From the NCBI GenBank assembly GCA_947483545.1, contig CANKNP010000247.1:1-8098 (forward strand): a stretch of DNA of 8,098 nt. The letters run 5' to 3'. This document shows, one piece after another, positions 1 through 5,977 of this stretch (within the stretch, counting starts at the first letter, position 1; every line of letters begins with the position of its first letter). The notes under the pieces are model-generated. The model was not told where the DNA came from, ran no database searches, and saw only the letters and a program-made list of their open reading frames with translations. The stretch comes from Deltaproteobacteria bacterium (lineage in GTDB: Bacteria; Myxococcota; UBA796; SXON01). A program made the translations under genes and the position numbers.

Positions 1-113
1 GCGGCGGCCGGCTCCCCCGGGTTCAGGGTCTGGTCCTTCACCGGACAGCCGACGAGCGCCGAGACGCCGAGACCCGCGAGCGCGAGCAGGAAGGGGCGAG
101 AGGGGTGGGGCAT
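1..113 (-). CDS. Lipoprotein, N-terminal part only (cut by window edge)
   Basis: The minus strand reads an ATG at 113 followed by 37 codons to the window edge. The first residues, MPHPSRPFLLALAGLGVSAL, are a classic Sec/lipoprotein signal: one Arg, a hydrophobic core, then the lipobox LVGC with the lipidated Cys at residue 23. The mature part begins CPVKDQTLNPGEPAA. A GGAG Shine-Dalgarno motif (plus-strand ctcc at 122-125) lies 8 nt before the ATG and fixes the start. The gene is divergent from the outer-membrane-like gene at 170, with a 56-bp gap. Too little is visible to assign a function. By family knowledge it should be exported and lipid-anchored in the envelope. Confidence 0.72.
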   Translation of the reverse strand, partial: MPHPSRPFLLALAGLGVSALVGCPVKDQTLNPGEPAA

Positions 114-130
114 GCGCAGGACTCCGAGAC

Positions 131-144
131 CGGCACGGGTGCCG
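131..144. promoter_or_regulatory. Perfect dyad in a divergent promoter gap; candidate operator
   Basis: CGGCAC-GG-GTGCCG is a perfect 6+6 bp inverted repeat with a 2-bp centre. It lies in the 56-bp gap between the divergent starts at 113 (minus) and 170 (plus), where a dimeric regulator could affect both genes. No convincing sigma70 -35/-10 pair or sigma54 -24/-12 box could be placed around it, so the operator role is an inference from symmetry and position. GC-rich DNA gives short palindromes by chance. Confidence 0.35.
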
Positions 145-169
145 ATGGGTAAGGTGAAGTACTTTACGA

Positions 170-1045
170 ATGATGACTAGCATTCGTCAACCCCTTCCTG
201 ACCGTTCACGACGAGGAGATCGGGGGGCCGCCCACCTCGCGCTGGTCGTGCTTGGCGTTCTATCCGCGTTTCCGTGCCCGGCGCTCGCTGAGGGTTTCGG
301 ACCCGGTCACGTCGGCGACGACGGGTGGTTGCCCTCTGCCGCGCTCCCGACTGGCGCGGGCGCCTGGGAGGCGGCCCTGGGAGGCGGCTACGCGCCCGGC
401 TTCGTGCCCCCCTTCCGCGCCGCTGAGCGCACCCGGACCAGCTTCGGCGTTGGCGGGCGCTGGATGCCGGACCGCCGGGTCCAGCTCTCGCTGGCCTTTG
501 ATGGGCTCTGGGACCGCACCCCGGCAGGCAGCGAGGTCGGCCCAGGCGACGTCCGGCTCGGCGCCGCAGCCTGGCTGGTTGACCCGGGCCCAATCCGGCT
601 CTGGCTCGGCTGGTCTGCCAAGCTGCCCGACGCCAGCGACGAAGGGGAGCTGGGCACGGACGAGACCGACATCACCTTTGGCACGGCCGTGGAAGCCCAT
701 CACGACGACTTTCGGATCCTCGGCGGCGTAGGCCTGCAGATCCTGGGCAACCCGCTGCGCTTCGCGAACCAGGACGACGTTCCCGCGCTTCGGCTAGCGG
801 GGAGCTGGACCCCGGGCCGCCTTGCGACGGGCGTCGCTCTGAACGCCGACCTTGGGACCTCGCGAAATCCGGCGCGGATCACCGCAGGAGCCTGGGCCCG
901 CGGTGGCGTCCCCATCGGGGTTCTCCACGGGTTCATCGAGCTCGGCGGCGGGGCGGGCCTGTCCGCGGCGGCCCCGGACGGCTTCGTCACGCTTGGGATC
1001 GGGTTCGGGGCGAAGGGCGAGGCCGCCGACCCGCGCGCTCGGTAA
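170..1045 (+). CDS. Outer-membrane beta-barrel-like protein (Phenol_MetA_deg-type pattern)
   Basis: A 291-residue exported protein. Residues 1-40 form a long signal peptide: Arg-rich n-region, hydrophobic segment LALVVLGVLSAF at about 23-34, and an ALA|EG cleavage site after residue 40. The mature part is rich in alternating Gly/aromatic strands, as in barrel proteins. Residues 126-131 (GDVRLG) followed by 145-171, which contain AKLPDASDEGELGTDETD, follow the 'GDl.lg ... vklPTGd...lGtG..D' pattern of the transporter/phenol-degradation (MetA) outer-membrane family. A final strand, FVTLGIGFG (272-280), lies near the C-terminus, though the last residue is not aromatic. The likely location is the outer membrane, and the substrate is unknown. 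The start is supported by AAGGTGA at 151-157, 12 nt before the ATG; a second ATG follows at 173. The family match is by eye and moderately secure, while export is well supported. Confidence 0.75.
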   Translation: MMTSIRQPLPDRSRRGDRGAAHLALVVLGVLSAFPCPALAEGFGPGHVGDDGWLPSAALPTGAGAWEAALGGGYAPGFVPPFRAAERTRTSFGVGGRWMPDRRVQLSLAFDGLWDRTPAGSEVGPGDVRLGAAAWLVDPGPIRLWLGWSAKLPDASDEGELGTDETDITFGTAVEAHHDDFRILGGVGLQILGNPLRFANQDDVPALRLAGSWTPGRLATGVALNADLGTSRNPARITAGAWARGGVPIGVLHGFIELGGGAGLSAAAPDGFVTLGIGFGAKGEAADPRAR

Positions 1046-1084
1046 CCTCGCTCGCGGCTCGGCGGTCTCTTTGCACCGTTCCTA

Positions 1085-1118
1085 CCGGCGGAATGCGACG
1101 GTCCGTCGAAGACGCCGG
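1085..1118. other. Composite hairpin 40 bp after the barrel gene stop
   Basis: CCGGCG (1085-1090) pairs with CGCCGG (1113-1118). Inside it, CGACG (1096-1100) pairs with CGTCG (1104-1108) around a GTC loop, leaving a purine-rich internal loop (GAATG opposite AAGA). It may help end transcription from the gene that stops at 1045 or protect its 3' end. No T-run follows, so it is not a canonical intrinsic terminator. The rest of the 238-bp gap (1046-1283) shows only a 6-bp hairpin (CCGCCG/CGGCGG, about 1229-1249) and no recognisable promoter. Confidence 0.3.
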
Positions 1119-1283
1119 GCCGGCCTCCTTCCACCTGGAACGGTGGGGCAAGGGGCCAGCCCGGCTCCAAGTTCATTTCTTCCAGGGACGTAGCACCGTC
1201 TTGTTTGTCCAGCGCTCGGGCTGGCCCGCCGCCCTTCCCACGGCGGCCCCGGGTGCTTAGCCCTTCCGCGCACGAGGCAGGTC

Positions 1284-1994
1284 ATGACGTTCCTGGACAG
1301 CATCTTCGGAAGTGCCCTCAAAAAGCACACGCGGCGCGTGAGCACCCGGGACGCCCAGCCCGAGGACCGGGAGGCCAGCGCGCGTTGGCTCGTCGAGAAC
1401 GGCACGGACGAAGCGCTGCGGGCCGTGTTTGGGCGGTTCGAGCTCCAGCTTGAGCACTCGCTCAAGGACAAGAAAGAGAAAGAGTACGTTTTTGACCTGC
1501 TGGTGGAAGCCGGTGCGCCGGCCGCCGCTGCCGCACGGGCCTTTGCGCGTACGAGCGTGCATTTTCAGTGGGCAGTGGCCGTGATCGATCGCATCGAGGG
1601 GGCGGGGGCCGGCACGGGGGCGCTGCTGGACCTGCTCGCCGCCCAACGGCTCGAGGACGAGTTCAAGCCCGAGAAGAAGCGGACGTTGCTCCTCTTCCTC
1701 GCCGAGCGGAAGGCCCCGGGGATCGCCGAGGCGGCGACCCGCTTCCTACCAGACTTCGATGAGGGCGTGCGGCACGCTGCGATCGAGGCCGTCGCCGCGC
1801 AGGGGGGCGACGGGGCGGTCCTGGCGCCCGCACTGCTGAACCCGAAGGAAGAGTCCACGCGGATTCGTGGTCGGCTCGCCGAGCTGTTCGCCAACAACGC
1901 CTGGTCTCTCCCGGAGGACGCTTGGCTTGCGGCGAACGTGCCCGTCGGCTTTCGGCTGTCCGAGGGCAAGCTGGTGGCGCGCGACGCGAGGTGA
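1284..1994 (+). CDS. HEAT/armadillo-like helical repeat protein, cytoplasmic
   Basis: A 236-residue protein with no signal peptide or membrane segment, predicted to be almost entirely alpha-helical. The clearest HEAT-like unit is about 156-186 (PDFDEGVRHAAIEAVAAQGG and the helix after it), where charged/Arg-Ala helices alternate with hydrophobic ones. Another likely unit is 188-206, and looser helical pairs cover 29-150. A Lys/Glu-rich patch (KDKKEKE, 61-67) separates the first two helix pairs. Such repeats usually form a protein-binding solenoid, and no catalytic motif is visible. The start is the ATG at 1284, with GAGG/CAGG purine-rich sequence at 1274-1281. It lies 238 bp after the barrel gene on the same strand, so it is probably transcribed separately. 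It converges on the lipoprotein gene ending at 2018, with only 23 bp between the stops. The partner and role are unknown. Confidence 0.8.
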   Translation: MTFLDSIFGSALKKHTRRVSTRDAQPEDREASARWLVENGTDEALRAVFGRFELQLEHSLKDKKEKEYVFDLLVEAGAPAAAAARAFARTSVHFQWAVAVIDRIEGAGAGTGALLDLLAAQRLEDEFKPEKKRTLLLFLAERKAPGIAEAATRFLPDFDEGVRHAAIEAVAAQGGDGAVLAPALLNPKEESTRIRGRLAELFANNAWSLPEDAWLAANVPVGFRLSEGKLVARDAR

Positions 1995-2017
1995 GGGCGA
2001 TCAGCCGCGCCTGGGAC

Positions 2018-2683
2018 TTAGTGCGGTGTTGTTTGCGCAGCGCCCGGGCTGGCCCCCAGCGGCTGCATCGTCAGGCGGGTACCGTCTCGGTCGATCTGAA
2101 TTTGCGCGCGAAGCCCCGGCAGCGCGCTGAACAGGAGCGTCCAGGGGTGGGTCCCTACCGGGGTCTCCATCGCAGCCTCGAAGGGGATCTTCATCGGCTC
2201 GAAGGCAGGATCTGTCGTCGAGCAACGCACAGAAGGTCCAGGCAACCGCAGGTCGGTGAGCCGCTCGCAGGACAGGGTGACCGGTTCGCTGGGCCCGTAA
2301 GTGGAGCAGCCCCCGCGGTCGGCCTCGTCAAACGAGATGTCGATTCGCGGTGCGCCCGGCGTCCAGCGCCCCCGCAGTCCGAGCGCGCCCTTCGAGCTTC
2401 GCTGATCCACGTGGTCCTCACCGTCGGCAGAGGCAAAATGGCTCGTGTTCAGCCGGCGGGAGGTGTCCCAGCCCAGGCAGGCGATCGCCACGCCACCGTC
2501 GAGCAGATCGAGCGATGCCGTGGCGGCGATCGACTCGTGCAGGTCCTTCTCCCGCGTGAGGTACTCCATCCGGGTGAGCGACAACTCCAGCGCGTAGGAG
2601 ATCGGAGCCGGCGAAGGCGGAGCTGGCGCGGGTGCGGCGGGCACGGGGGCGAGCGCGCAGGCCAGGAGGAGGAGGAGCGGCAC
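2018..2683 (-). CDS. Predicted lipoprotein with Pro/Ala linker, function unknown
   Basis: A 221-residue protein starting with GTG at 2683. The start is forced: an in-frame TAG (plus-strand cta, 2693-2695) lies four codons upstream with no start codon between. The N-terminus MPLLLLLAC is a very short lipobox-like signal (LLAC, Cys9) with no basic residue. A Pro/Ala-rich tether follows (about 11-27), typical of lipoproteins that hold a domain away from the membrane. The rest (28-221) looks beta-rich, with Cys at 69, 126, 139 and 154 that could form disulfides in an oxidising compartment. No known family was recognised. It diverges from the M23 peptidase gene (48-bp gap), which suggests co-control. 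A plus-strand open frame through this region is treated as antisense shadow, because the minus frame has a signal, a linker and ordinary protein composition. Confidence 0.68.
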   Translation of the reverse strand: MPLLLLLACALAPVPAAPAPAPPSPAPISYALELSLTRMEYLTREKDLHESIAATASLDLLDGGVAIACLGWDTSRRLNTSHFASADGEDHVDQRSSKGALGLRGRWTPGAPRIDISFDEADRGGCSTYGPSEPVTLSCERLTDLRLPGPSVRCSTTDPAFEPMKIPFEAAMETPVGTHPWTLLFSALPGLRAQIQIDRDGTRLTMQPLGASPGAAQTTPH

Positions 2684-2731
2684 CCAGGCAGCCTATCTGC
2701 CGACGAGGGCCCCCGACGATACGCTGCCGCC
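2684..2731. promoter_or_regulatory. 48-bp divergent gap, presumed bidirectional promoter
   Basis: The gap separates the GTG at 2683 (minus) from the ATG at 2732 (plus), so it must hold or overlap both promoters. No Shine-Dalgarno motif at proper distance is visible for either gene, and no clear -10/-35 was found. Weak or leaderless initiation is therefore possible. This call is positional only. Confidence 0.35.
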
Positions 2732-3436
2732 ATGCTCCTCCTGTTCGCCTGCACCGCCGGGTTCGACACCGCCGACTCGGGCGAGACCGGCGCGCCAGGC
2801 GTGCCGCGTGGCCCGCTTCAATTCCGCTGGCCGCTCGAGGAGCGGGACTTGTTCACCCAGACCGTTGGCGTGGACCACGACCCGGCCGTCTACGAAGAAG
2901 CCTCGATGGAGGCGATCATCTGCACAAGCTATGACGGTCGGGCGTTCCCCTGGTGCTACGACGAGCACCAGGGGTCAGACTACCTGCTGGATGGGGGGTT
3001 TGACGCGATGGACGCCGGCAGCGCGACGATCGTCGCCGCAGCCGCGGGCACGGTGACCGCCACCGAGGATGGGCACTACGACCGGTGTCACGCCACCGTC
3101 GATGGTGTGGACTGTGACGGCAACGATGGGGTCGCAAACTACGTGATTGTCGAGCACATGGATGTTTCAGGCGCTCTCTGGACGACGCGCTACTGGCACA
3201 TGATGAGCGGGAGCGTCAGCGTTGCCGCGGGGGATGCCGTGGCGTGCGGGGACGTGCTCGGTCGGGTGGGGTCGAGCGGGAACTCGTCGCAACCGCACTT
3301 GCATTTTCAAGTCGAGATGGCGGACGAGACCGTCGTGGACCCGTACGCGGGGGAGTTCTCGCAGCCGGAGACGTTCTGGGTCGAGCAGGGGGATGCGGAG
3401 GGGTTGCCGGCGGATGGGTGTGCGGAGGGTGCCTAG
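2732..3436 (+). CDS. M23/LytM-family zinc metallopeptidase, lipoprotein
   Basis: A 234-residue protein. MLLLFAC is a very short lipobox-type signal (lipid Cys7), followed by a flexible acidic stretch, DTADSGETG. The peptidase core is complete by comparison with LytM. H79 and D83 form the HxxxD motif (HQGSD). H156 sits in RYWHM. H189 and H191 form the HxH motif (PHLHFQV). H79, D83 and H191 match zinc ligands, and H156 and H189 match the catalytic histidines, so activity is likely. By family knowledge it cuts peptide cross-links in peptidoglycan from the periplasmic side, in wall remodelling or division. An acidic insertion at about 111-133 (with C119, C128 and DCDGNDG) interrupts the core. The frame stays open far upstream, but no start codon with a better signal precedes the ATG at 2732, and the upstream part lies opposite the minus-strand lipoprotein gene. 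Confidence 0.85.
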   Translation: MLLLFACTAGFDTADSGETGAPGVPRGPLQFRWPLEERDLFTQTVGVDHDPAVYEEASMEAIICTSYDGRAFPWCYDEHQGSDYLLDGGFDAMDAGSATIVAAAAGTVTATEDGHYDRCHATVDGVDCDGNDGVANYVIVEHMDVSGALWTTRYWHMMSGSVSVAAGDAVACGDVLGRVGSSGNSSQPHLHFQVEMADETVVDPYAGEFSQPETFWVEQGDAEGLPADGCAEGA

Positions 3437-3443
3437 CGAAGCC

Positions 3444-3591
3444 CGTCAGGATGAACGCCGAGGGCCGGTTTCGGAGGGTACTCCCGACGAAACCGGCCAC
3501 GCGCTCGTAATCGAGCGCATCTCGGCTCGCGGGGGGCGTGGCGGGCCCTGCCCCCCACAAAGCAGGGCGGGTTCGGAAACCAGCCCTGACG
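3444..3591. other. Multi-helix intergenic element between convergent genes
   Basis: This fills most of the 176-bp gap between the M23 stop (3436) and the TPR gene stop (3613). CGTCAGG (3444-3450) pairs with CCTGACG (3585-3591) and encloses the rest. GCCGAG (3457-3462) pairs with CTCGGC (3521-3526) and encloses two hairpins: an 11-bp perfect stem, GGCCGGTTTCG/CGAAACCGGCC (3463-3473/3488-3498), and a 7-bp stem with a TAAT loop, GCGCTCG/CGAGCGC (3501-3507/3512-3518). Together they make a compact three-way junction. On the right, GGGGGGC/GCCCCCC (3531-3537/3550-3556) competes with GCCCTGC/GCAGGGC (3545-3551/3562-3568). It could be a structured RNA, a paired terminator region for two convergent genes, or a small repeated foldback element. 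No known RNA family was recognised. Confidence 0.45.
3564..3587 (-). terminator. Candidate hairpin terminator of the TPR gene
   Basis: Read on the minus strand, AGGGCTGGTT-TCCG-AACCCGCCCT forms a hairpin of 4 bp, one mismatch and 5 bp, capped by a UCCG (UNCG-class) tetraloop. It starts 26 nt after the minus-strand stop at 3613 and is followed by GCTTTG, only a weak T-rich tail. Position and loop type favour a 3'-end role. The lack of a real U-tract keeps confidence low. Its 5' minus-strand arm shares three bases with the long-range helix of the surrounding element, so the two folds compete. Confidence 0.35.
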
Positions 3592-3612
3592 AGAAAGCTC
3601 GCGGCAAGGATA

Positions 3613-4470
3613 CTACGGCAGCCGCTGCACCAGATTACAAGCGAACGAATCCCCAAGTTGGCACGCCGCCGCCGCATCCATCTTCGCCAGCGCGTTGTTG
3701 CCCAGCTTCGAGTAGGCGTCCGCGCGCATCGAGAGCCCCCGCGCATCCCCAGGCCGCAGCTCCAGCAGCGTGTTCAACGCCGCCAACGCCTCTTGATCTC
3801 GGCCGGAGTGCAGCCTCGCCCAGGCCAACGCCTCCCAGATGTCGGCCGACCCTGGCGACAGCTTCGCCGCCTCGTCCAGGTCAGCGACCGCGCGCTCGGT
3901 GTCCCCTCGCCGCCCGTATGACCGCCCCCGCCCGAGCCAGGCGGCGGGGTTGTTCGGGTCGAGGACCACGGCCTGGTCGAACTCGGCGAGCGCCAGCACG
4001 AAGTCTGACGTGGCGTACGCCTCCTCGCCCCTGGCGACCGCCTCGATGGACTTGGTCGGGTCGTGCACCTGCTGGCCGATCGGCGGCCCAGCGTCCACCG
4101 TGAACGCAGCGCCGTCCGTCTCCCCCGCGGCGCCGACCGCGGCCCACACGTCCTGCGACTTCTGGAGCTCTACCTTGATCAGTCGCGGTCCAGCCGAAGA
4201 GGTCACCAGGTGCGTGAGCGTGGCCGTGCCCGAGCCATCGACGCGTGAGTCCACCGTCCCCCACACCAGCGGGTTGATCTGAGGGTCGTCCCCAAGCTGC
4301 GCCCTCACCGCCGGACTCTCCTTGAGGAACGCCACGGATACGGCGTAGGCCTGCGTGCTTCGCAGCGTCAACACCTCGAGGCCCGCCCAGCCGAGCCCGC
4401 CCATACACAGCAGGATGGCGCCACCGCCGGTGAACGCGAGCAGCCCGAGGACACGACTCATCTTTGCCAT
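3613..4470 (-). CDS. Membrane-anchored Coa1-like domain + TPR protein
   Basis: A 285-residue protein. Residues about 7-30 form one hydrophobic segment, here read as an uncleaved N-terminal anchor, although a weak lipobox-like LLC (20-22) is present. Residues 40-115 resemble the bacterial Coa1 (cytochrome oxidase assembly factor 1-like) domain: AVSVAFLKESPAVRAQLG, then a G-x-V strand, a G-T-A-T-L strand, a short Gly loop, KVELQKS and DVWAAV. Four TPRs follow, at about 141-174, 175-208, 209-242 and 243-276, with typical features such as ALAEFDQAVVLDPNNPAAW and AVADLDEAAKLSPGSADIW. TPRs bind proteins, so an envelope scaffold or assembly role is plausible. A role in oxidase assembly is not shown, as no respiratory gene is in view. 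The start is the ATG at 4470; Met4 (4461) is an alternative, and neither has a good Shine-Dalgarno. The gene is divergent from the sigma54 regulator (49-bp gap). Confidence 0.78.
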   Translation of the reverse strand: MAKMSRVLGLLAFTGGGAILLCMGGLGWAGLEVLTLRSTQAYAVSVAFLKESPAVRAQLGDDPQINPLVWGTVDSRVDGSGTATLTHLVTSSAGPRLIKVELQKSQDVWAAVGAAGETDGAAFTVDAGPPIGQQVHDPTKSIEAVARGEEAYATSDFVLALAEFDQAVVLDPNNPAAWLGRGRSYGRRGDTERAVADLDEAAKLSPGSADIWEALAWARLHSGRDQEALAALNTLLELRPGDARGLSMRADAYSKLGNNALAKMDAAAACQLGDSFACNLVQRLP

Positions 4471-4519
4471 CGCCGCAGTCTATCGCTTCCCGCCGCCCCG
4501 TTTCTAGATACCCGCTGTC
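4471..4519. promoter_or_regulatory. 49-bp divergent gap between TPR gene and sigma54 activator
   Basis: This is the only non-coding DNA between the starts at 4470 (minus) and 4520 (plus). It contains an AT-rich patch, TTTCTAGATA (4501-4510), in otherwise GC-rich DNA, the best place for a melting region on either strand. No Shine-Dalgarno motif precedes the ATG at 4520, so the activator mRNA may be leaderless or weakly translated. No sigma54 -24/-12 box is seen. Confidence 0.35.
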
Positions 4520-5920
4520 ATGGCCGAGCGCGAGACCATCCTGGTGATCGACCCGAGTGACCCGACCGGGCGGATCACGCGGGTGGCGCTGCAATTGGAG
4601 GGGCGCGCGGTCCTGCACTGCTCGAACGCGCAGGAGGGCTTGGCCCTTGCACAGCAGGTCCAGCCCGACGTGGTCGTCGCGGCGCTGGACACCGTGGACC
4701 TGCCCGGCATGCGGATGGTCGAGGCGCTTCGGGCGCGGAATGGCCGACTCCCGGTGATCGCGCTGGCGGGCGTGGCGACGGTGGAAGGCGCTGTGCAAGC
4801 CTTGCGAGCCGGTGCGGCCGACTACATCGGTCGGCCCATCTCCCCCGGCCTGCTCTCCGAGAAGGTCGTCCGCGCGCTCTCCGAGGTGCGGGCCGCGAGG
4901 CAGTTGGCGACCGCGCGAGCGACTGCCAAGGACCGGTACGGGTTCACCCAGCTCCTGTCGCAGTCCCCAAAGATGACGCGGGTGTTCGACGCCATCCGGG
5001 CGGTGGCGGGGACGGATGCGACGGTGCTCATCCGCGGCGAGACCGGGACGGGCAAAGAGCTTGTTGCCCGCGCGATCCATGAGCGCTCCCGCAGACGCGA
5101 AAAGCCGCTCGTGGGCGTGAACTGTGGCGCTTTTACCGAGACTCTGCTGGAGAGCGAGCTGTTTGGCCACGAGAAGGGGAGCTTCACCGGCGCGCTGGGG
5201 CGACGCATGGGGGTGTTCGAGATGGCGGATGGCGGCTCGTTGTTCCTCGACGAGCTGGGCGAGACCTCGCTCTCCGTACAGGTGAACCTGCTGCGGGTGC
5301 TTGAGGACATGACTTTTCGGCGCGTCGGGGGCACCGAGTCGGTGAAGGTCGATGTGCGCATCATCGCAGCGACCAACGTGGCGCTGGAGGTCGCGACGAA
5401 GGACGGGCGATTTCGCGAAGATCTCTATTATCGACTCAACGTCTTCCCGGTCTTTCTGCCGCCTTTGCGTGACCGCGTCGAGGACATTCCGCTCCTCCTG
5501 CGCCACTTCCTCCAGGACGCCGCCACCGAGTACGAGTTGCCCGCGCCCCAGGTGACACCGGAGGCGTTGGAGCGCGTGCTCGCGTACCGCTGGCCCGGCA
5601 ACGTCCGACAGCTCCGCGCGATGTGTGAGCGCTGGGTCATCCTGTGCAACGGCGCGCCGCTCACCGCCGATCTGATGCCCCGCGAGCTCGCGAACGCTCA
5701 GGACACGGCCACGCCGACGGGCATGTTCATTGACGAGACCATCCCGCTGCCCCAACTCACGCAGCGCTACGTGAGCCAAATCGAGCGCGCGTACCTACAC
5801 AAGTTGCTGGGTCGGAACCGGGGCAGATTGATCGAGACGGCGGAAGCGGCCGGGATCACGCGCCGAACGCTGTATGCGCGCATGAAGGAGTTCGGGCTCG
5901 AGGTGAAGGACTACAAGTAG
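4520..5920 (+). CDS. NtrC-family sigma54-dependent activator with degenerate receiver
   Basis: A 466-residue protein with the three-part NtrC layout. Residues 5-125 are receiver-like, but the key sites are altered: the acidic pair is D11-P12, the phospho-acceptor position after PDVVV is Ala55 in a region lengthened by about three residues, the conserved Thr is Ala83, and the conserved Lys is Arg105. Residues about 140-380 are an intact AAA+ domain: Walker A GETGTGKE (173-180), sigma54-contact loop GSFTGA (220-225), Walker B GGSLFLDE (238-245), sensor I AATN (283-286), arginine-finger region GRFREDLYYRLNVF (296-309) and sensor II WPGNVRQL (358-365). Residues about 420-460 are a Fis-type helix-turn-helix ending RRTLYARMKEFGL. 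By family knowledge it hydrolyses ATP to open sigma54 promoters from an enhancer. No histidine kinase gene is nearby. The receiver probably works without standard phosphorylation, although Asp57 or Asp60 could substitute. Confidence 0.93.
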   Translation: MAERETILVIDPSDPTGRITRVALQLEGRAVLHCSNAQEGLALAQQVQPDVVVAALDTVDLPGMRMVEALRARNGRLPVIALAGVATVEGAVQALRAGAADYIGRPISPGLLSEKVVRALSEVRAARQLATARATAKDRYGFTQLLSQSPKMTRVFDAIRAVAGTDATVLIRGETGTGKELVARAIHERSRRREKPLVGVNCGAFTETLLESELFGHEKGSFTGALGRRMGVFEMADGGSLFLDELGETSLSVQVNLLRVLEDMTFRRVGGTESVKVDVRIIAATNVALEVATKDGRFREDLYYRLNVFPVFLPPLRDRVEDIPLLLRHFLQDAATEYELPAPQVTPEALERVLAYRWPGNVRQLRAMCERWVILCNGAPLTADLMPRELANAQDTATPTGMFIDETIPLPQLTQRYVSQIERAYLHKLLGRNRGRLIETAEAAGITRRTLYARMKEFGLEVKDYK

Positions 5921-5962
5921 GGCGGCGCGTCCGCCGCGCATTTGCCGGGAGCGCCGCCCGGT
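5921..5962. terminator. Two small GC hairpins between convergent genes
   Basis: The 57-bp gap between the regulator stop (5920) and the zinc-ribbon gene stop (5978) holds GGCGG-CGCGT-CCGCC (5921-5935) and GCCGGG-AGCGCCG-CCCGGT (5944-5962, with a terminal G-T wobble). Their placement right after both stops fits a two-way transcript end. Neither has a T-run, and short GC stems are common in such DNA, so this is tentative. Confidence 0.3.
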
Positions 5963-5977
5963 ACTCCCGCGTCGGGG

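Noticed and set aside
1224..1243. TGGCCCG followed by pyrimidine-rich sequence upstream of the HEAT gene as a sigma54 promoter
   Set aside because: The -12 GC element is not at the required spacing and the -24 box is imperfect. Chance similarity in GC-rich DNA.
1922..2731. Plus-strand frame open upstream of the M23 peptidase, which would give a roughly 500-residue fusion
   Set aside because: It is Arg/Gly-rich with no domain character and lies opposite the minus-strand lipoprotein gene. The lipobox right after the ATG at 2732 marks the natural start.
3244..3510. 88-codon plus-strand frame crossing the M23 stop into the gap
   Set aside because: Gly/Arg-rich translation overlapping the catalytic end of the peptidase in another phase, with no ribosome site or motif.
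3586..3597. CTGACGAGAAAG resembling a hammerhead ribozyme core (CUGANGA plus GAAA)
   Set aside because: The two core segments are directly adjacent with no stem II, and no properly placed NUH cleavage site with flanking stems was found.
3881..5779. 632-codon minus-strand open frame across the TPR gene and the sigma54 regulator
   Set aside because: His/Arg/Gly-rich translation with no motifs. It is antisense to a clear NtrC-family gene, a typical high-GC shadow.
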